DNA of 64,000 nt from an uncultured Clostridia bacterium (GTDB lineage Bacteria > Bacillota > Clostridia > UMGS1883): the NCBI GenBank assembly GCA_934454525.1, contig CAKSFM010000006.1, forward strand, positions 1 through 64,000. Reading direction: 5' to 3'. The notes under the pieces were generated by a model, which made no database searches, was not told the DNA's origin, and saw only the letters and a list, made by a program, of their open reading frames with translations. Shown piece after piece: positions 1 to 8,872 of the stretch; positions within the stretch are counted from its first letter, which is position 1, and each line of letters opens with the position of its first letter. A program made the translations under genes and the position numbers.

Positions 1-317
1 AATGCGCCGAAAAATTTTTGTTCAGCTGTTATTGCAGGGTGAAGCAAGGCTTGTCGCCTTGCAAATCCCGAAAGAACGGCTGAGCGGAAATTTAACAAGC
101 ATTGGGCGCATGTGTTCGGATTCCTTATGCCTCTTCGACGGCGTACATAGGTACGCCGAGCGGCGAAGTTTGTTGATAGCAAGAAAAGACATGATTCTTT
201 GAAAAATCAAATTTTTGATTTTTCTGCCTTTAATAAGAGTGGATTACAACAGTTATATTGCCTGTAATATCTGCTTTTTCTCCTTTTCTTGCGTTGCGGA
301 GTTTTTTAACATCCCCT
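1..317. other. Structured intergenic leader region, no supported gene
   Basis: No convincing gene is seen here; the short open frames on both strands have no ribosome binding site. The stretch contains several inverted repeats: a 6-bp stem at 45-61, a longer hairpin at 133-168 with an 8-bp perfect inner stem (139-158), and a perfect 24-base palindrome at 201-224. It may be the end of an upstream transcription unit plus a dispersed intergenic repeat, but that cannot be decided from one copy. Confidence 0.4.
201..224. terminator. Perfect A/T-rich palindrome, possible terminator
   Basis: GAAAAATCAAA and TTTGATTTTTC flank a TT dinucleotide, giving an 11-bp perfect stem. No long T-run follows, so termination is only a possibility. 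It separates whatever lies upstream from the cysE promoter. Confidence 0.35.
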
Positions 318-357
318 TGTGCGAAAAATATTTTACACTATCGTAAAAAATGTCAAA

Positions 358-386
358 TTAACAGTTGTTTTTTTTCCGAATATAAT
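358..386 (+). promoter_or_regulatory. Promoter of the cysE-cysS-mrnC operon
   Basis: A -35 element TTAACA (358-363) and -10 element TATAAT (381-386) are separated by 17 bp. The predicted start point near 393 lies just upstream of the AAGGAAGTGAT ribosome binding site at 403-413. A start there excludes the upstream GTG at 319 as the translation start of cysE. Confidence 0.7.
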
Positions 387-417
387 ATATAATACAATAG
401 TTAAGGAAGTGATTGTT

Positions 418-1068
418 ATATTCAGAAGAACAATTTACGATATAAATTCAATTCTTGACCGTGACCCGGCTGCGCGGAATGCGCTTGAGGTCTTTTTGCT
501 CTATCCCGGATTTCACGCGGTTCTGATGCACCGCTTTGCACATATGCTTTATGTGCACGGACTTCGGTTTGTGCCGCGGTTTATTTCTCAGCTTTCGCGC
601 TTTTTCACAAAAATTGAAATTCACCCGGGCGCGGAAATCGGCAGGGGTCTTTTGATTGACCACGGCTGCGGAGTTGTTATCGGCGAAACAACGGTTGTCG
701 GCGATGACTGCACGATATATCAGGGTGCAACGCTCGGCGGCACCGGAAAAGAAACGGGGAAGCGGCACCCGACGCTCGGCAACAATGTTATGGTCGGCGC
801 GGGGGCAAAGGTGCTCGGTCCGATTAAAATCGGTGATAATTCGAAAATTGCGGCAAATGCCGTTGTTCTGCGCGATGTTATGCCGGACAGCACCTGTGTG
901 GGCGTTCCGGCAAGGGTTGTGCGGCGCAGCGGAAAGCGCGTCTGCGACCTTGACCAGGTGCACATGCCAGACCCCGTGAGCCAGGAGCTTTGCCGCATGA
1001 GCGCGAAAATAGATAAGCTCACGCTTGAGCTTCAGAGAATCAGAGAAGAAAAGAACAGCTCCGAATGA
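418..1068 (+). CDS. cysE: Serine O-acetyltransferase CysE
   Basis: Acetylates L-serine with acetyl-CoA, the first step of cysteine synthesis, in the cytoplasm. The family's N-terminal signature DRDPAARNALEVF is followed by the left-handed beta-helix hexapeptide repeats, including the DHGCGVVIGET and GATLGGTG segments with the catalytic His/Asp region. The frame is open back to a GTG at 319, but the promoter and the strong SD at 403-413 point to initiation near 418. The in-frame codon at normal spacing is ATA, giving (M)FRRTIYDINSI, which matches the usual CysE N-terminus and makes a 216-residue protein. GTG at 409 overlaps the SD and is unlikely. It is the first gene of a cysE-cysS-mrnC unit like that of Bacillus and Clostridia. 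Function is near certain; the start codon is an inference. Confidence 0.93.
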   Translation: MFRRTIYDINSILDRDPAARNALEVFLLYPGFHAVLMHRFAHMLYVHGLRFVPRFISQLSRFFTKIEIHPGAEIGRGLLIDHGCGVVIGETTVVGDDCTIYQGATLGGTGKETGKRHPTLGNNVMVGAGAKVLGPIKIGDNSKIAANAVVLRDVMPDSTCVGVPARVVRRSGKRVCDLDQVHMPDPVSQELCRMSAKIDKLTLELQRIREEKNSSE

Positions 1069-1083
1069 AAGGAATGACTGCTG

Positions 1084-2472
1084 ATGAAACTTTATAATAC
1101 TATGACAAGGCAAAAGGAAGAATTTAAGCCGATAACGCCGGGAGAGGTGAAAATGTATTCCTGCGGTCCGACGGTTTATAACTATTTTCACCTTGGAAAT
1201 GCGCGTCCGTTTATCGTGTTTGACTGCCTGCGCTGCTTCCTCGAATATATGGGTTACAAGGTGAAATTTGTTCAGAACTTCACCGATGTTGACGACAAGC
1301 TTATAAACAAAGCGCGCGAGGAGCATTGCACGGTCGGAGAAATTGCCGATAAATATATTAAAGAATACTTTGTTGACGCAAAGGGGCTCGGAATAAAGGA
1401 AGCGTCGGTTCATCCGCGTGCAACGGAAAATATTGACGCTATCATCGAAACCGTTAAAACTCTTATCGATAAAGGTCACGCATACGAGGTTGACGGAGAT
1501 GTTTATTTCTCTGTGGAAAGCTTCCCGGAGTACGGAAAGCTGAGCCATCAGCCGCTTGAAGACCTGGAATCCGGTGTGCGCAAGGAGCTTGACGACAAAA
1601 AGCATCATCCGATGGATTTTGCGCTTTGGAAAAAACGCAAAACGGAGGATGAAATCGGATGGGAAAGTCCGTGGGGCATCGGCAGACCCGGCTGGCATAT
1701 TGAGTGCACGGCGATGGTTAACCGTTATCTCGGCAAAACAATCGACATTCACAGCGGCGGCTTTGACCTTATTTTTCCGCATCACGAAAACGAAATTGCA
1801 CAAAGCGTCTGCGCCAATGACGCACCGTTTGCTCATTACTGGATGCACAACGGCTTTATAAATGTGAATAACGAAAAAATGTCGAAATCGCTCGGAAATT
1901 TCTTTACCGTGCGCGACATTGCGGCAAAGTACGATTATGAGGTTATCCGCTTTTTCATGCTTTCCGCTCATTACAGAAGTCCGATTAACTTCTGCGATGA
2001 ACTGATGGACGCGGCAAAGAGCGGACTTGAAAGAATATATAACTGCCTGGACAATATTGATTTTGCGGCTGAAAAAGCGGCAGAGGGCGATGTTTCGGAC
2101 GATTTTAAAGCTGCGGTGAAGGCTCTGCATGACAAATTTATTGCAGCAATGGAGGATGACCTTAACACGGCGGACGCTATCTCGGCAATATTTGAACTTG
2201 TGAAGTTTGCAAACACGCATATGGACGCAAACCGCGGAGAACTTGAATATGTCAAAAAGGAAATACTGGAGCTTGGCGGAGTTTTGGGACTGTTAAAACG
2301 CCAGCGCGGAAAATCGCTTGATGAGGAAATCGAGGCGCTTATCGCGCAGCGCACTCAGGCGAGAAAGGAAAAGAACTGGGCGCTTGCCGACAAAATCCGC
2401 GATGAGCTTAAGGAAAGAAAAATTATCCTTGAGGACACGCCGGACGGCGTTAAGTGGAAAATTGAACAGTAA
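1084..2472 (+). CDS. cysS: Cysteine--tRNA ligase
   Basis: Class I aminoacyl-tRNA synthetase that charges tRNA-Cys. The HIGH-type motif HLGN lies about residues 37-40, close to the zinc-site segment YSCGPT. GWHIECTAM, HHENEIAQS and the KMSKS loop (KMSKSLGN, near residue 265) follow. The C-terminal helical anticodon-binding region ends at residue 462, a normal length. It lies 15 bases after cysE with an AAAGGAA ribosome binding site, so cysteine synthesis and use are co-transcribed, as in many Firmicutes. The long minus-strand frame across this gene is treated as a shadow. Confidence 0.97.
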   Translation: MKLYNTMTRQKEEFKPITPGEVKMYSCGPTVYNYFHLGNARPFIVFDCLRCFLEYMGYKVKFVQNFTDVDDKLINKAREEHCTVGEIADKYIKEYFVDAKGLGIKEASVHPRATENIDAIIETVKTLIDKGHAYEVDGDVYFSVESFPEYGKLSHQPLEDLESGVRKELDDKKHHPMDFALWKKRKTEDEIGWESPWGIGRPGWHIECTAMVNRYLGKTIDIHSGGFDLIFPHHENEIAQSVCANDAPFAHYWMHNGFINVNNEKMSKSLGNFFTVRDIAAKYDYEVIRFFMLSAHYRSPINFCDELMDAAKSGLERIYNCLDNIDFAAEKAAEGDVSDDFKAAVKALHDKFIAAMEDDLNTADAISAIFELVKFANTHMDANRGELEYVKKEILELGGVLGLLKRQRGKSLDEEIEALIAQRTQARKEKNWALADKIRDELKERKIILEDTPDGVKWKIEQ

Positions 2473-2483
2473 GAGGTAGATAT

Positions 2484-2882
2484 ATGTTATTTTCGGATAA
2501 AAAGCTTGATCCGCACACATATAATCCGCTTGCGCTTGCATATATCGGGGACACGGTTTACGATTTGTTTATCAGAACCAAGGTTCTTGAGCAGGGCAAC
2601 CGCCACGTCACGCAGATGCATAAAACGGCGGTTTCCTTTGTGAACGCACATTCGCAGTGCGTGAGCATCCGCGCAATTGAGGATATTTTAACGGAGGAGG
2701 AGCTGCGCATTCTGAAATGGGGGCGCAACGCAAAAAGCAACACCGTGCCGAAAAATGCCGATGTTGCGGATTACAGAATGGCAACCGGGTTTGAAACGCT
2801 GCTCGGATTTCTGTATCTTTCGGACAGGACGGACAGGCTTGAAACGATTATGAATGCGGCATATACGGAGATTAACAAATAA
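2484..2882 (+). CDS. mrnC: Mini-ribonuclease III (MrnC)
   Basis: Dimeric RNase III-like enzyme lacking the dsRNA-binding domain. In Firmicutes it matures the ends of 23S rRNA. The 132-residue protein contains the family segments AYIGDTVYDLFIR (acidic catalytic region), GRNAKSNTVPKNADVADYRMATGFE and LLGFLYL. It follows cysS by 11 bases, the conserved cysS-mrnC arrangement. The rlmB methyltransferase that often comes next is absent. Confidence 0.93.
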   Translation: MLFSDKKLDPHTYNPLALAYIGDTVYDLFIRTKVLEQGNRHVTQMHKTAVSFVNAHSQCVSIRAIEDILTEEELRILKWGRNAKSNTVPKNADVADYRMATGFETLLGFLYLSDRTDRLETIMNAAYTEINK

Positions 2883-2897
2883 TTTAGGAGTGATACG

Positions 2898-3728
2898 ATG
2901 GATAACACAACGGCAATTCATGCTTACAGGGCAAGAAAACACGCGCTGACGGGGATTTACAACGCTCAGTCGGGTCATCCGGGCGGAAGCCTTTCAATCG
3001 CCGATATTCTGGCGGTTCTGTATTTCGAGGAAATGAATATTGACCCGGAAAATCCGAAAATGGCTGACCGTGACAGATTCGTTCTGTCAAAGGGGCATTG
3101 TGCGCCGGCGCTGTACGGAATACTTGCCGAGCGCGGATATTTTCCTGCCGGGAAATGCGCGGAGCTGAGAAAGACCGACAGCAATATGCAGGGGCATCCC
3201 GACATGAAGAGTATTCCCGGGGTGGATATGTCCACAGGTTCGCTCGGGCAGGGCATTTCGGCGGCTGCCGGAATGGCGCTTTCCGCAAAGCTGGATAATA
3301 AGGATTTCCGCGTATATGCCGCTCTCGGCGACGGAGAAATAGAGGAAGGACAGGTTTGGGAGGCGGCAATGTTCGCCGCCCACTACAAGCTGGACAATCT
3401 GACAGCATTTCTCGATTACAACGGCCTGCAAATCGACGGCAAAACCTCCGAGGTTATGAATTCCGATCCGCTCGATGAAAAATTCCGCGCCTTTAACTGG
3501 CATGTGATTAATATTGACGCGCACGATTACGAGGCAATCCGCGCAGCGCTTAAGGAAGCAAGGGAAACCAAGGGCAAACCCACAATGATTATTGCAAAAA
3601 GCATTAAGGGCAAGGGCGTTTCATATATGGAAAACCAGGCAAAGTGGCACGGCAGCGCCCCGAACACGGAGCAGTATGAGCAGGCAATCCGCGAGCTTGA
3701 CGAAGCGATTGCGGCGCTTGAGCATTAA
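2898..3728 (+). CDS. Transketolase, N-terminal (TPP-binding) subunit
   Basis: First half of a split transketolase, the pentose-phosphate enzyme that moves two-carbon ketol units. GHPGGSLS near residue 26 and the thiamine-diphosphate motif (GDGE, about residues 144-147, followed by EEGQVWEA) are clear. The 276-residue protein holds only the cofactor-binding domain and must pair with the following gene. An AGGAG site precedes ATG 2898, and 20 bases separate it from its partner. Split transketolases are common in Clostridia and archaea. Confidence 0.93.
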   Translation: MDNTTAIHAYRARKHALTGIYNAQSGHPGGSLSIADILAVLYFEEMNIDPENPKMADRDRFVLSKGHCAPALYGILAERGYFPAGKCAELRKTDSNMQGHPDMKSIPGVDMSTGSLGQGISAAAGMALSAKLDNKDFRVYAALGDGEIEEGQVWEAAMFAAHYKLDNLTAFLDYNGLQIDGKTSEVMNSDPLDEKFRAFNWHVINIDAHDYEAIRAALKEARETKGKPTMIIAKSIKGKGVSYMENQAKWHGSAPNTEQYEQAIRELDEAIAALEH

Positions 3729-3748
3729 GCGGAAAGGAGAACGGAAAA

Positions 3749-4699
3749 ATGGCTATAGGTGATAAAAAAGCAACGCGCGAAAGCTACGGAACGGCGCTCG
3801 CGCAGCTCGGCGATAAATACGATATTGTGGTTATGGACGCCGATTTGTCCAAATCCACAAAAACAGAAATGTTTAAAAAGAAATTCCCCGAAAGATTCAT
3901 AAACACAGGCATTGCAGAGGGAAACATGATGTCCGTTGCGGCAGGAATTGCGTCAACGGGAAAAACAGTTTTCGCAAGCTCGTTTGCAATGTTTGCGGCA
4001 GGCAGAGCCTTTGAACAGATAAGAAATTCAATCTGCTATCCGCACCTTAATGTGAAAATCGGCGCAACTCATGCCGGTATTTCCGTTGGGGAGGACGGCG
4101 CAACGCATCAGTGCCTTGAGGACATCGGAATAATGCGCACGCTTCCGGGAATGGTTATCATTAACCCTGCCGACCATGTTGAGGCGATGGCTGCCGTTGA
4201 AGCGGCAATCAGGCATGACGGACCGGTATATCTGCGCTTCGGCAGACTTGCGGTGCCGCAGATTTTCGATGAGAATACATACCGCTTTGAACTTGGAAAA
4301 GGTGTTTGGCTGGCAGACGGAACTGACGCAACAATCGTTGCAACCGGACTTATGGTTCCTTACGCGCTTGAAGCGCGCGAGCTTCTTAAAAACGATGGGA
4401 TAAACGCAGCCGTTATAAATATTCACACAATTAAGCCGATAGACCGTGAAATCATTGCGACAGCGGCGGAAAAAACCGGTGCAATCGTGACGGCGGAGGA
4501 GCATAATATAATGGGCGGACTCGGCAGCGCCGTTGCCGAGGTTTTGTGCGAAACTCGCCCCGTGCCGATGCAGCGCATAGGCACACAGGATGTTTTCGGA
4601 AGAAGCGGAAAGCCGGCGGAGCTTCTGAAGCTTTATCACATGACGGCTGAAGATATTGCCGAAAGCGTTAAAAAAGTTATTAAAATGAAGCAGGGATAA
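3749..4699 (+). CDS. Transketolase, C-terminal (pyrimidine-binding) subunit
   Basis: Second half of the split transketolase, 316 residues. It has the pyrimidine-binding domain (MDADLSKST, FINTGIAEGNMMSVAAG, THAGISVGEDGATHQ) and the C-terminal transketolase domain (EEHNIMGGLGSAV). The ATG follows an AAAGGAG site. With the upstream subunit it would form the active alpha2beta2 enzyme. A DXS-like role is unlikely because the substrate-channel signature and position fit transketolase. Confidence 0.93.
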   Translation: MAIGDKKATRESYGTALAQLGDKYDIVVMDADLSKSTKTEMFKKKFPERFINTGIAEGNMMSVAAGIASTGKTVFASSFAMFAAGRAFEQIRNSICYPHLNVKIGATHAGISVGEDGATHQCLEDIGIMRTLPGMVIINPADHVEAMAAVEAAIRHDGPVYLRFGRLAVPQIFDENTYRFELGKGVWLADGTDATIVATGLMVPYALEARELLKNDGINAAVINIHTIKPIDREIIATAAEKTGAIVTAEEHNIMGGLGSAVAEVLCETRPVPMQRIGTQDVFGRSGKPAELLKLYHMTAEDIAESVKKVIKMKQG

Positions 4700-4704
4700 T
4701 CCTA

Positions 4705-6885
4705 ATGAATGAGCTTTTGAATCAGTTGAACGATATGCAGCGCTCCGCAGCCGAAAAGGTTGACGGTCCGCTGCTTGTGCTTGCCGGGGCAGGCAGCGGA
4801 AAAACGCGCGTTCTGACCTACAGAATTGCACACATGATTTACGAAAAAAATATTGCTCCGTGGAATATACTGGCAATTACATTTACAAATAAGGCGGCTG
4901 CCGAGATGGCGCGCCGCGTTGAAACGCTTGTCGGAGGTGCGGCAAGGGATATGTGGGTGCGCACCTTTCATTCAACATGCGTTCGAATCCTTCGCCGCGA
5001 TATTGATAAAATCGGTTATGATTGCAATTTTAACATTATCGATTCGGATGACCAGAAATCGCTTGTGAAAGAATGTTTAAAGGAACTGCACTTCGGCGAT
5101 AAGGAGTTTCAGCCGCGCTCGGTTTTGAATGAGATTTCCTCCGCAAAGGACAAGCTGATGACAGCTGCCGGCTATGCGGCGGAATACGGCGACGACTACA
5201 GAAAAAAGCAGATATCGCGCATTTATGCGCTTTATCAGACCAAGCTCCGAAATGCAAACGACCTTGATTTTGACGACCTGATTATGCTGACGGTGCAGCT
5301 TTTCCGCGAACAGCCGGAGGTTCTTGATTTTTACAGGAACAAATTCAGATATATTCTCGTTGACGAATACCAGGATACGAATATGGCGCAGAACGAGCTT
5401 GTAATGCTGCTTGCAAAGGAACACAGGAATCTTTGCGTTGTCGGCGACGATGATCAGAGTATTTATAAGTTCCGCGGCGCCGATATATCGAATATTCTGG
5501 ATTTTGAAAAAGCTTTTCCGGAGGCGGAGGTTGTGCGCCTTGAGCAAAACTACCGCTCAACGCAGAATATTCTTGACGCGGCGAACAACGTTATTAAAAA
5601 TAATAACGGACGTAAAGGGAAAAATCTTTGGACGGAGCACGGCAGCGGCGGAAAGATAACCGTTTATAAGGCGTTCAGCGATTCCGATGAGGCAGGCTTT
5701 ATTGCCGATACGATGCGCGCGCTCAGCTCCGAGGGTTACAGCTACGGCGATATGGCAGTGCTTTACCGCGCAAATTCGTCATCAAGAAGCCTTGAGGATA
5801 TGTTCATGCGCCGTGCAATTCCGTACCGTGTGCTTGCAGGGCTGCGCTTTTACGACAGGAAGGAAATCCGCGATATGATTGCATATCTGCGCCTTATAAA
5901 AAATCCGTCGGATGATATCAGCCTTAAAAGAATAATTAACACGCCGCCGCGCAAAATAGGAAAGGTGACGCTTGATTCAATCGCAGCAGCTGCTGCGCGC
6001 GATAACACAAGTATGCTTGATGCAATCGGAAGAAACACCGGAATGTTTAACAGCAGCGCGGCAGAATTTTACGGATTCATAATGAAAATGCGCGCACTTT
6101 CCGAAACAGAGCCGATTGATGAACTTGTGAACGAGGTTTACGAGCTTTCCGGCTACCGCGCATTTCTTGAAAATGATGAAAAGGCTGATGAACGTATGGA
6201 CAATGTGGGCGAGCTCATAAGCGGTGCGGCTCACTATTGCGAAACTGCGGAGAATGCGTCCTTTTCCGATTATATGGATAATCTTGCGCTTATAAGCGAT
6301 ATCGATAATTACGATGAAGAACTTGACGCCGCCGTTCTGATGACGATTCATGCCGCAAAAGGACTTGAATTTCCGATTGTGTTTATCTGCGGCTTTGACG
6401 ACGGTATATTTCCGAACTTCATGTGCATGTATGACCAAGGCGAGATGGAGGAGGAGCGCCGCCTGTGCTATGTCGGCATAACGCGCGCCAAGGAAAAGCT
6501 GTTTCTTACCTGCGCGAAAAGCAGAATTGTATACGGGAAGTCAACGCAGTATCGTCCGTCACGCTTTCTTGAAGAAATTCCGGAGGAGGTTCTCGATGTG
6601 ATTGACCCGGCTCCGGCTGCGCTTGATATTAAAATTCCGCCGCGGTTTGACGGAAGAAAGGTTCCCGAAAACTCGCTGCTTGAGGATTCTCAGCCGCATT
6701 TTGCACACAAAACGGCAGGAAGCTCTTTCAAGGCAGGAGATCGCGTTCTACATAAAAAATTCGGCAGCGGTACCGTTATTTCCGCAACGCCCGTCGGCAA
6801 TGACATTCACTATGAAATAGCATTTGACAGCGTGGGCACAAAAAATCTGCTGGGACTTTATGCCTCGCTTACCAAGGGTGAATGA
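4705..6885 (+). CDS. pcrA: ATP-dependent DNA helicase PcrA/UvrD
   Basis: Superfamily 1A 3'-5' DNA helicase for repair and replication restart. Motif I AGAGSGKTR is near residues 27-35, motif II VDEYQDTN, motif III VGDDDQSIYKFRGAD, motif IV EQNYRST, and motifs V/VI MTIHAAKGLEF and YVGITRAKEKL. The C-terminal tail ends in a Tudor-like PcrA domain (GDRVLHKKFGSGTVIS). At 726 residues it is full length. It starts five bases after the transketolase stop and overlaps the next gene by four bases, so translation is probably coupled. Confidence 0.96.
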   Translation: MNELLNQLNDMQRSAAEKVDGPLLVLAGAGSGKTRVLTYRIAHMIYEKNIAPWNILAITFTNKAAAEMARRVETLVGGAARDMWVRTFHSTCVRILRRDIDKIGYDCNFNIIDSDDQKSLVKECLKELHFGDKEFQPRSVLNEISSAKDKLMTAAGYAAEYGDDYRKKQISRIYALYQTKLRNANDLDFDDLIMLTVQLFREQPEVLDFYRNKFRYILVDEYQDTNMAQNELVMLLAKEHRNLCVVGDDDQSIYKFRGADISNILDFEKAFPEAEVVRLEQNYRSTQNILDAANNVIKNNNGRKGKNLWTEHGSGGKITVYKAFSDSDEAGFIADTMRALSSEGYSYGDMAVLYRANSSSRSLEDMFMRRAIPYRVLAGLRFYDRKEIRDMIAYLRLIKNPSDDISLKRIINTPPRKIGKVTLDSIAAAAARDNTSMLDAIGRNTGMFNSSAAEFYGFIMKMRALSETEPIDELVNEVYELSGYRAFLENDEKADERMDNVGELISGAAHYCETAENASFSDYMDNLALISDIDNYDEELDAAVLMTIHAAKGLEFPIVFICGFDDGIFPNFMCMYDQGEMEEERRLCYVGITRAKEKLFLTCAKSRIVYGKSTQYRPSRFLEEIPEEVLDVIDPAPAALDIKIPPRFDGRKVPENSLLEDSQPHFAHKTAGSSFKAGDRVLHKKFGSGTVISATPVGNDIHYEIAFDSVGTKNLLGLYASLTKGE

Positions 6886-7631
6886 TGATGTATAACAGGT
6901 TTGCTTATGTATATGACGATTTAATGAATGATGTTGACTATGAAAAATGGGTTGACTATTATTTCAAGATATTCCGCCGGTACGGTCTTGACCCGAAGCT
7001 CGGACTTGACCTCGGCTGCGGCACCGGGAATCTGACAACCGTTTTTGCGGACCGCGGAATTGATATGACGGGAGTTGATTCATCTGCCGATATGCTTTCG
7101 GTTGCCGGCAGAAAAAACACAGGGGAATCGATTCTGTATCTCAATCAGAATATGACGGAATTTGAGCTTTACGGAACGGTTGATTTCATCGTGTCGGGTC
7201 TTGACTGCATTAATTATATTACTGATAAGCGCGATTTGATGAAGGTGTTCCGCCTTGCAAATAACTATCTTGAGCCGGGCGGACTGTTCATTTTCGATAT
7301 TAACACTCAGCACAAACTTGAAAACGTGCTCGGAAACAATGTTTTTATCCTTGAAAGCGAAAGCTGCTTCTGCTCATGGCAGAATGAGTATGACAGGCGC
7401 AGAAAAATCTGCGATTTTTACCTGACGTTTTTCTGCAATGAGGGGAAGCACTACAGCCGCTTTGACGAGGTTCATTCCGAACGCGCATATTCGATTGACG
7501 AAATAACATTGATGCTGGAAAAGGCCGGAATGAAGCTTCTGCGCGTTTATGATGACCGCAGCTTTGACAGTCCGAAATATGACAGTGAAAGAGTGTTCTT
7601 TGTGGCACAGGAGCAGGGGAAGAAAAGATGA
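6882..7631 (+). CDS. Class I SAM-dependent methyltransferase
   Basis: A 249-residue Rossmann-fold methyltransferase. Motif I LDLGCGTGNLT lies near residues 43-53, followed by MTGVDSSADML and the DFIVSGLDCINYI segment. The substrate cannot be read from the sequence. The ATG overlaps the pcrA stop (ATGA), and the stop overlaps the next ORF, so it belongs to the same tightly packed operon. Confidence 0.85.
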   Translation: MMMYNRFAYVYDDLMNDVDYEKWVDYYFKIFRRYGLDPKLGLDLGCGTGNLTTVFADRGIDMTGVDSSADMLSVAGRKNTGESILYLNQNMTEFELYGTVDFIVSGLDCINYITDKRDLMKVFRLANNYLEPGGLFIFDINTQHKLENVLGNNVFILESESCFCSWQNEYDRRRKICDFYLTFFCNEGKHYSRFDEVHSERAYSIDEITLMLEKAGMKLLRVYDDRSFDSPKYDSERVFFVAQEQGKKR

Positions 7632-8872
7632 TTGCGATAATCGGCGGGGGCGCCGCCGGCATGATGGCGGCAATTGCCGCCGCACAGCGCGGTGCAGATG
7701 TAACATTAATCGAACAAAATAAAATATGCGGAAAAAAGCTGCTCATCACGGGCAAGGGGCGCTGCAATATAACAAATGCCTGCCCGACAGAGGATATATT
7801 TGCAAACATTCCGACAAATCCGCGCTTCCTTTACAGCGCTGTATATGCATTTTCGAATTATGACACGGTTGATTTTTTTGAAAAATGCGGTGTGCCGACG
7901 AAGATTGAACGCGGTGAACGCGTTTTTCCTCAAAGCGACAGGGCAGCAAGCGTTGCTGACGCACTTGTGAAAAAAATGCGGTCACTCGGCGTAACAATTC
8001 TGCACGGAAAGGCTGATAAAATTCTTACTGACGGCGAAAAGGTGACGGGTGTTTCTGTCGGGGAAAAGGCAATTGCGGCAAACGCGGTTATCCTTGCAGC
8101 CGGCGGAAAAAGCTATCCGCGCACCGGATCTGACGGATTCGGGTACGGCATTGCGGAACAGCTCGGTCACAGTATAACTCAGCTGCGCCCGGCGCTTGTT
8201 CCCGTTGAAACATTTGAAGATACAAAAGCAATTATGGGTCTTTCGCTTAAGAACGTGACCCTTACCGTGACTGATGCAGGCGGAAAAAAGCTCCACTCCG
8301 AATTGGGCGAGCTTTTATTCACGCATTTCGGGCTTTCCGGTCCGCTTGTGCTTTCGGCAAGCAGCCGCATGGGAGTAAATCCCGAAAAAACCGTTGTTGA
8401 AATAGATTTAAAACCTGCGCTTTCCGAGCAAAAGCTTGAGCAGCGTATACTGCGCGATTTTTCGAAGTATATTAATAAGGATTTCCGCAATGCGCTTTCC
8501 GATTTGCTGCCGCAAAAACTTATTGACGCGGTGATTGCGCGCTCGGAAATCGATCCGTATAAAAAGGTCAACAGCATTACGCGCGAAGAACGGCGCCGCC
8601 TTGTAAATGTTATAAAGCGATTAAGCTTCACGGTAAAGCGTTACCGTCCGATTGAGGAGGCAATTGTCACCTCGGGCGGCGTAAGCGTTCGTGAAATCAA
8701 TCCGAAAACAATGGAAAGCAAAAAGGTTAAGGGTCTTTATTTTGCCGGAGAAATAATTGATGTTGACGCTTATACGGGCGGATTTAATTTGCAGATAGCC
8801 TTTTCGACAGGTCATCTTGCCGGGGAATCTGCATTTGAAGGAGAGTTGGAAAATGACAAAAATAGCGATTGA
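7628..8872 (+). CDS. HI0933-like FAD-dependent flavoprotein
   Basis: A 414-residue member of the HI0933/YtfP family of aminoacetone oxidase-like NAD(P)/FAD flavoproteins of uncertain reaction. The N-terminal dinucleotide-binding motif GGGAAGMMAA, the family hallmark GKGRCNITN, and the C-terminal VTSGGVSVREINPKTMESK and GFNLQIAFSTG motifs are all intact. It overlaps both neighbours: four bases upstream, and 20 bases into cmk downstream. Confidence 0.88.
   Translation: MIAIIGGGAAGMMAAIAAAQRGADVTLIEQNKICGKKLLITGKGRCNITNACPTEDIFANIPTNPRFLYSAVYAFSNYDTVDFFEKCGVPTKIERGERVFPQSDRAASVADALVKKMRSLGVTILHGKADKILTDGEKVTGVSVGEKAIAANAVILAAGGKSYPRTGSDGFGYGIAEQLGHSITQLRPALVPVETFEDTKAIMGLSLKNVTLTVTDAGGKKLHSELGELLFTHFGLSGPLVLSASSRMGVNPEKTVVEIDLKPALSEQKLEQRILRDFSKYINKDFRNALSDLLPQKLIDAVIARSEIDPYKKVNSITREERRRLVNVIKRLSFTVKRYRPIEEAIVTSGGVSVREINPKTMESKKVKGLYFAGEIIDVDAYTGGFNLQIAFSTGHLAGESAFEGELENDKNSD

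Noticed and set aside
230..400. T-box leader before cysE/cysS
   Set aside because: No TGG-type T-box core or antiterminator/terminator pair is seen; the promoter lies only about 30 bases before the start.
448..2220. 590-codon minus-strand open frame opposite cysE and cysS
   Set aside because: It lies wholly opposite two well-supported genes, has no recognisable domain and no ribosome binding site. Long antisense frames are common where codon usage favours them.
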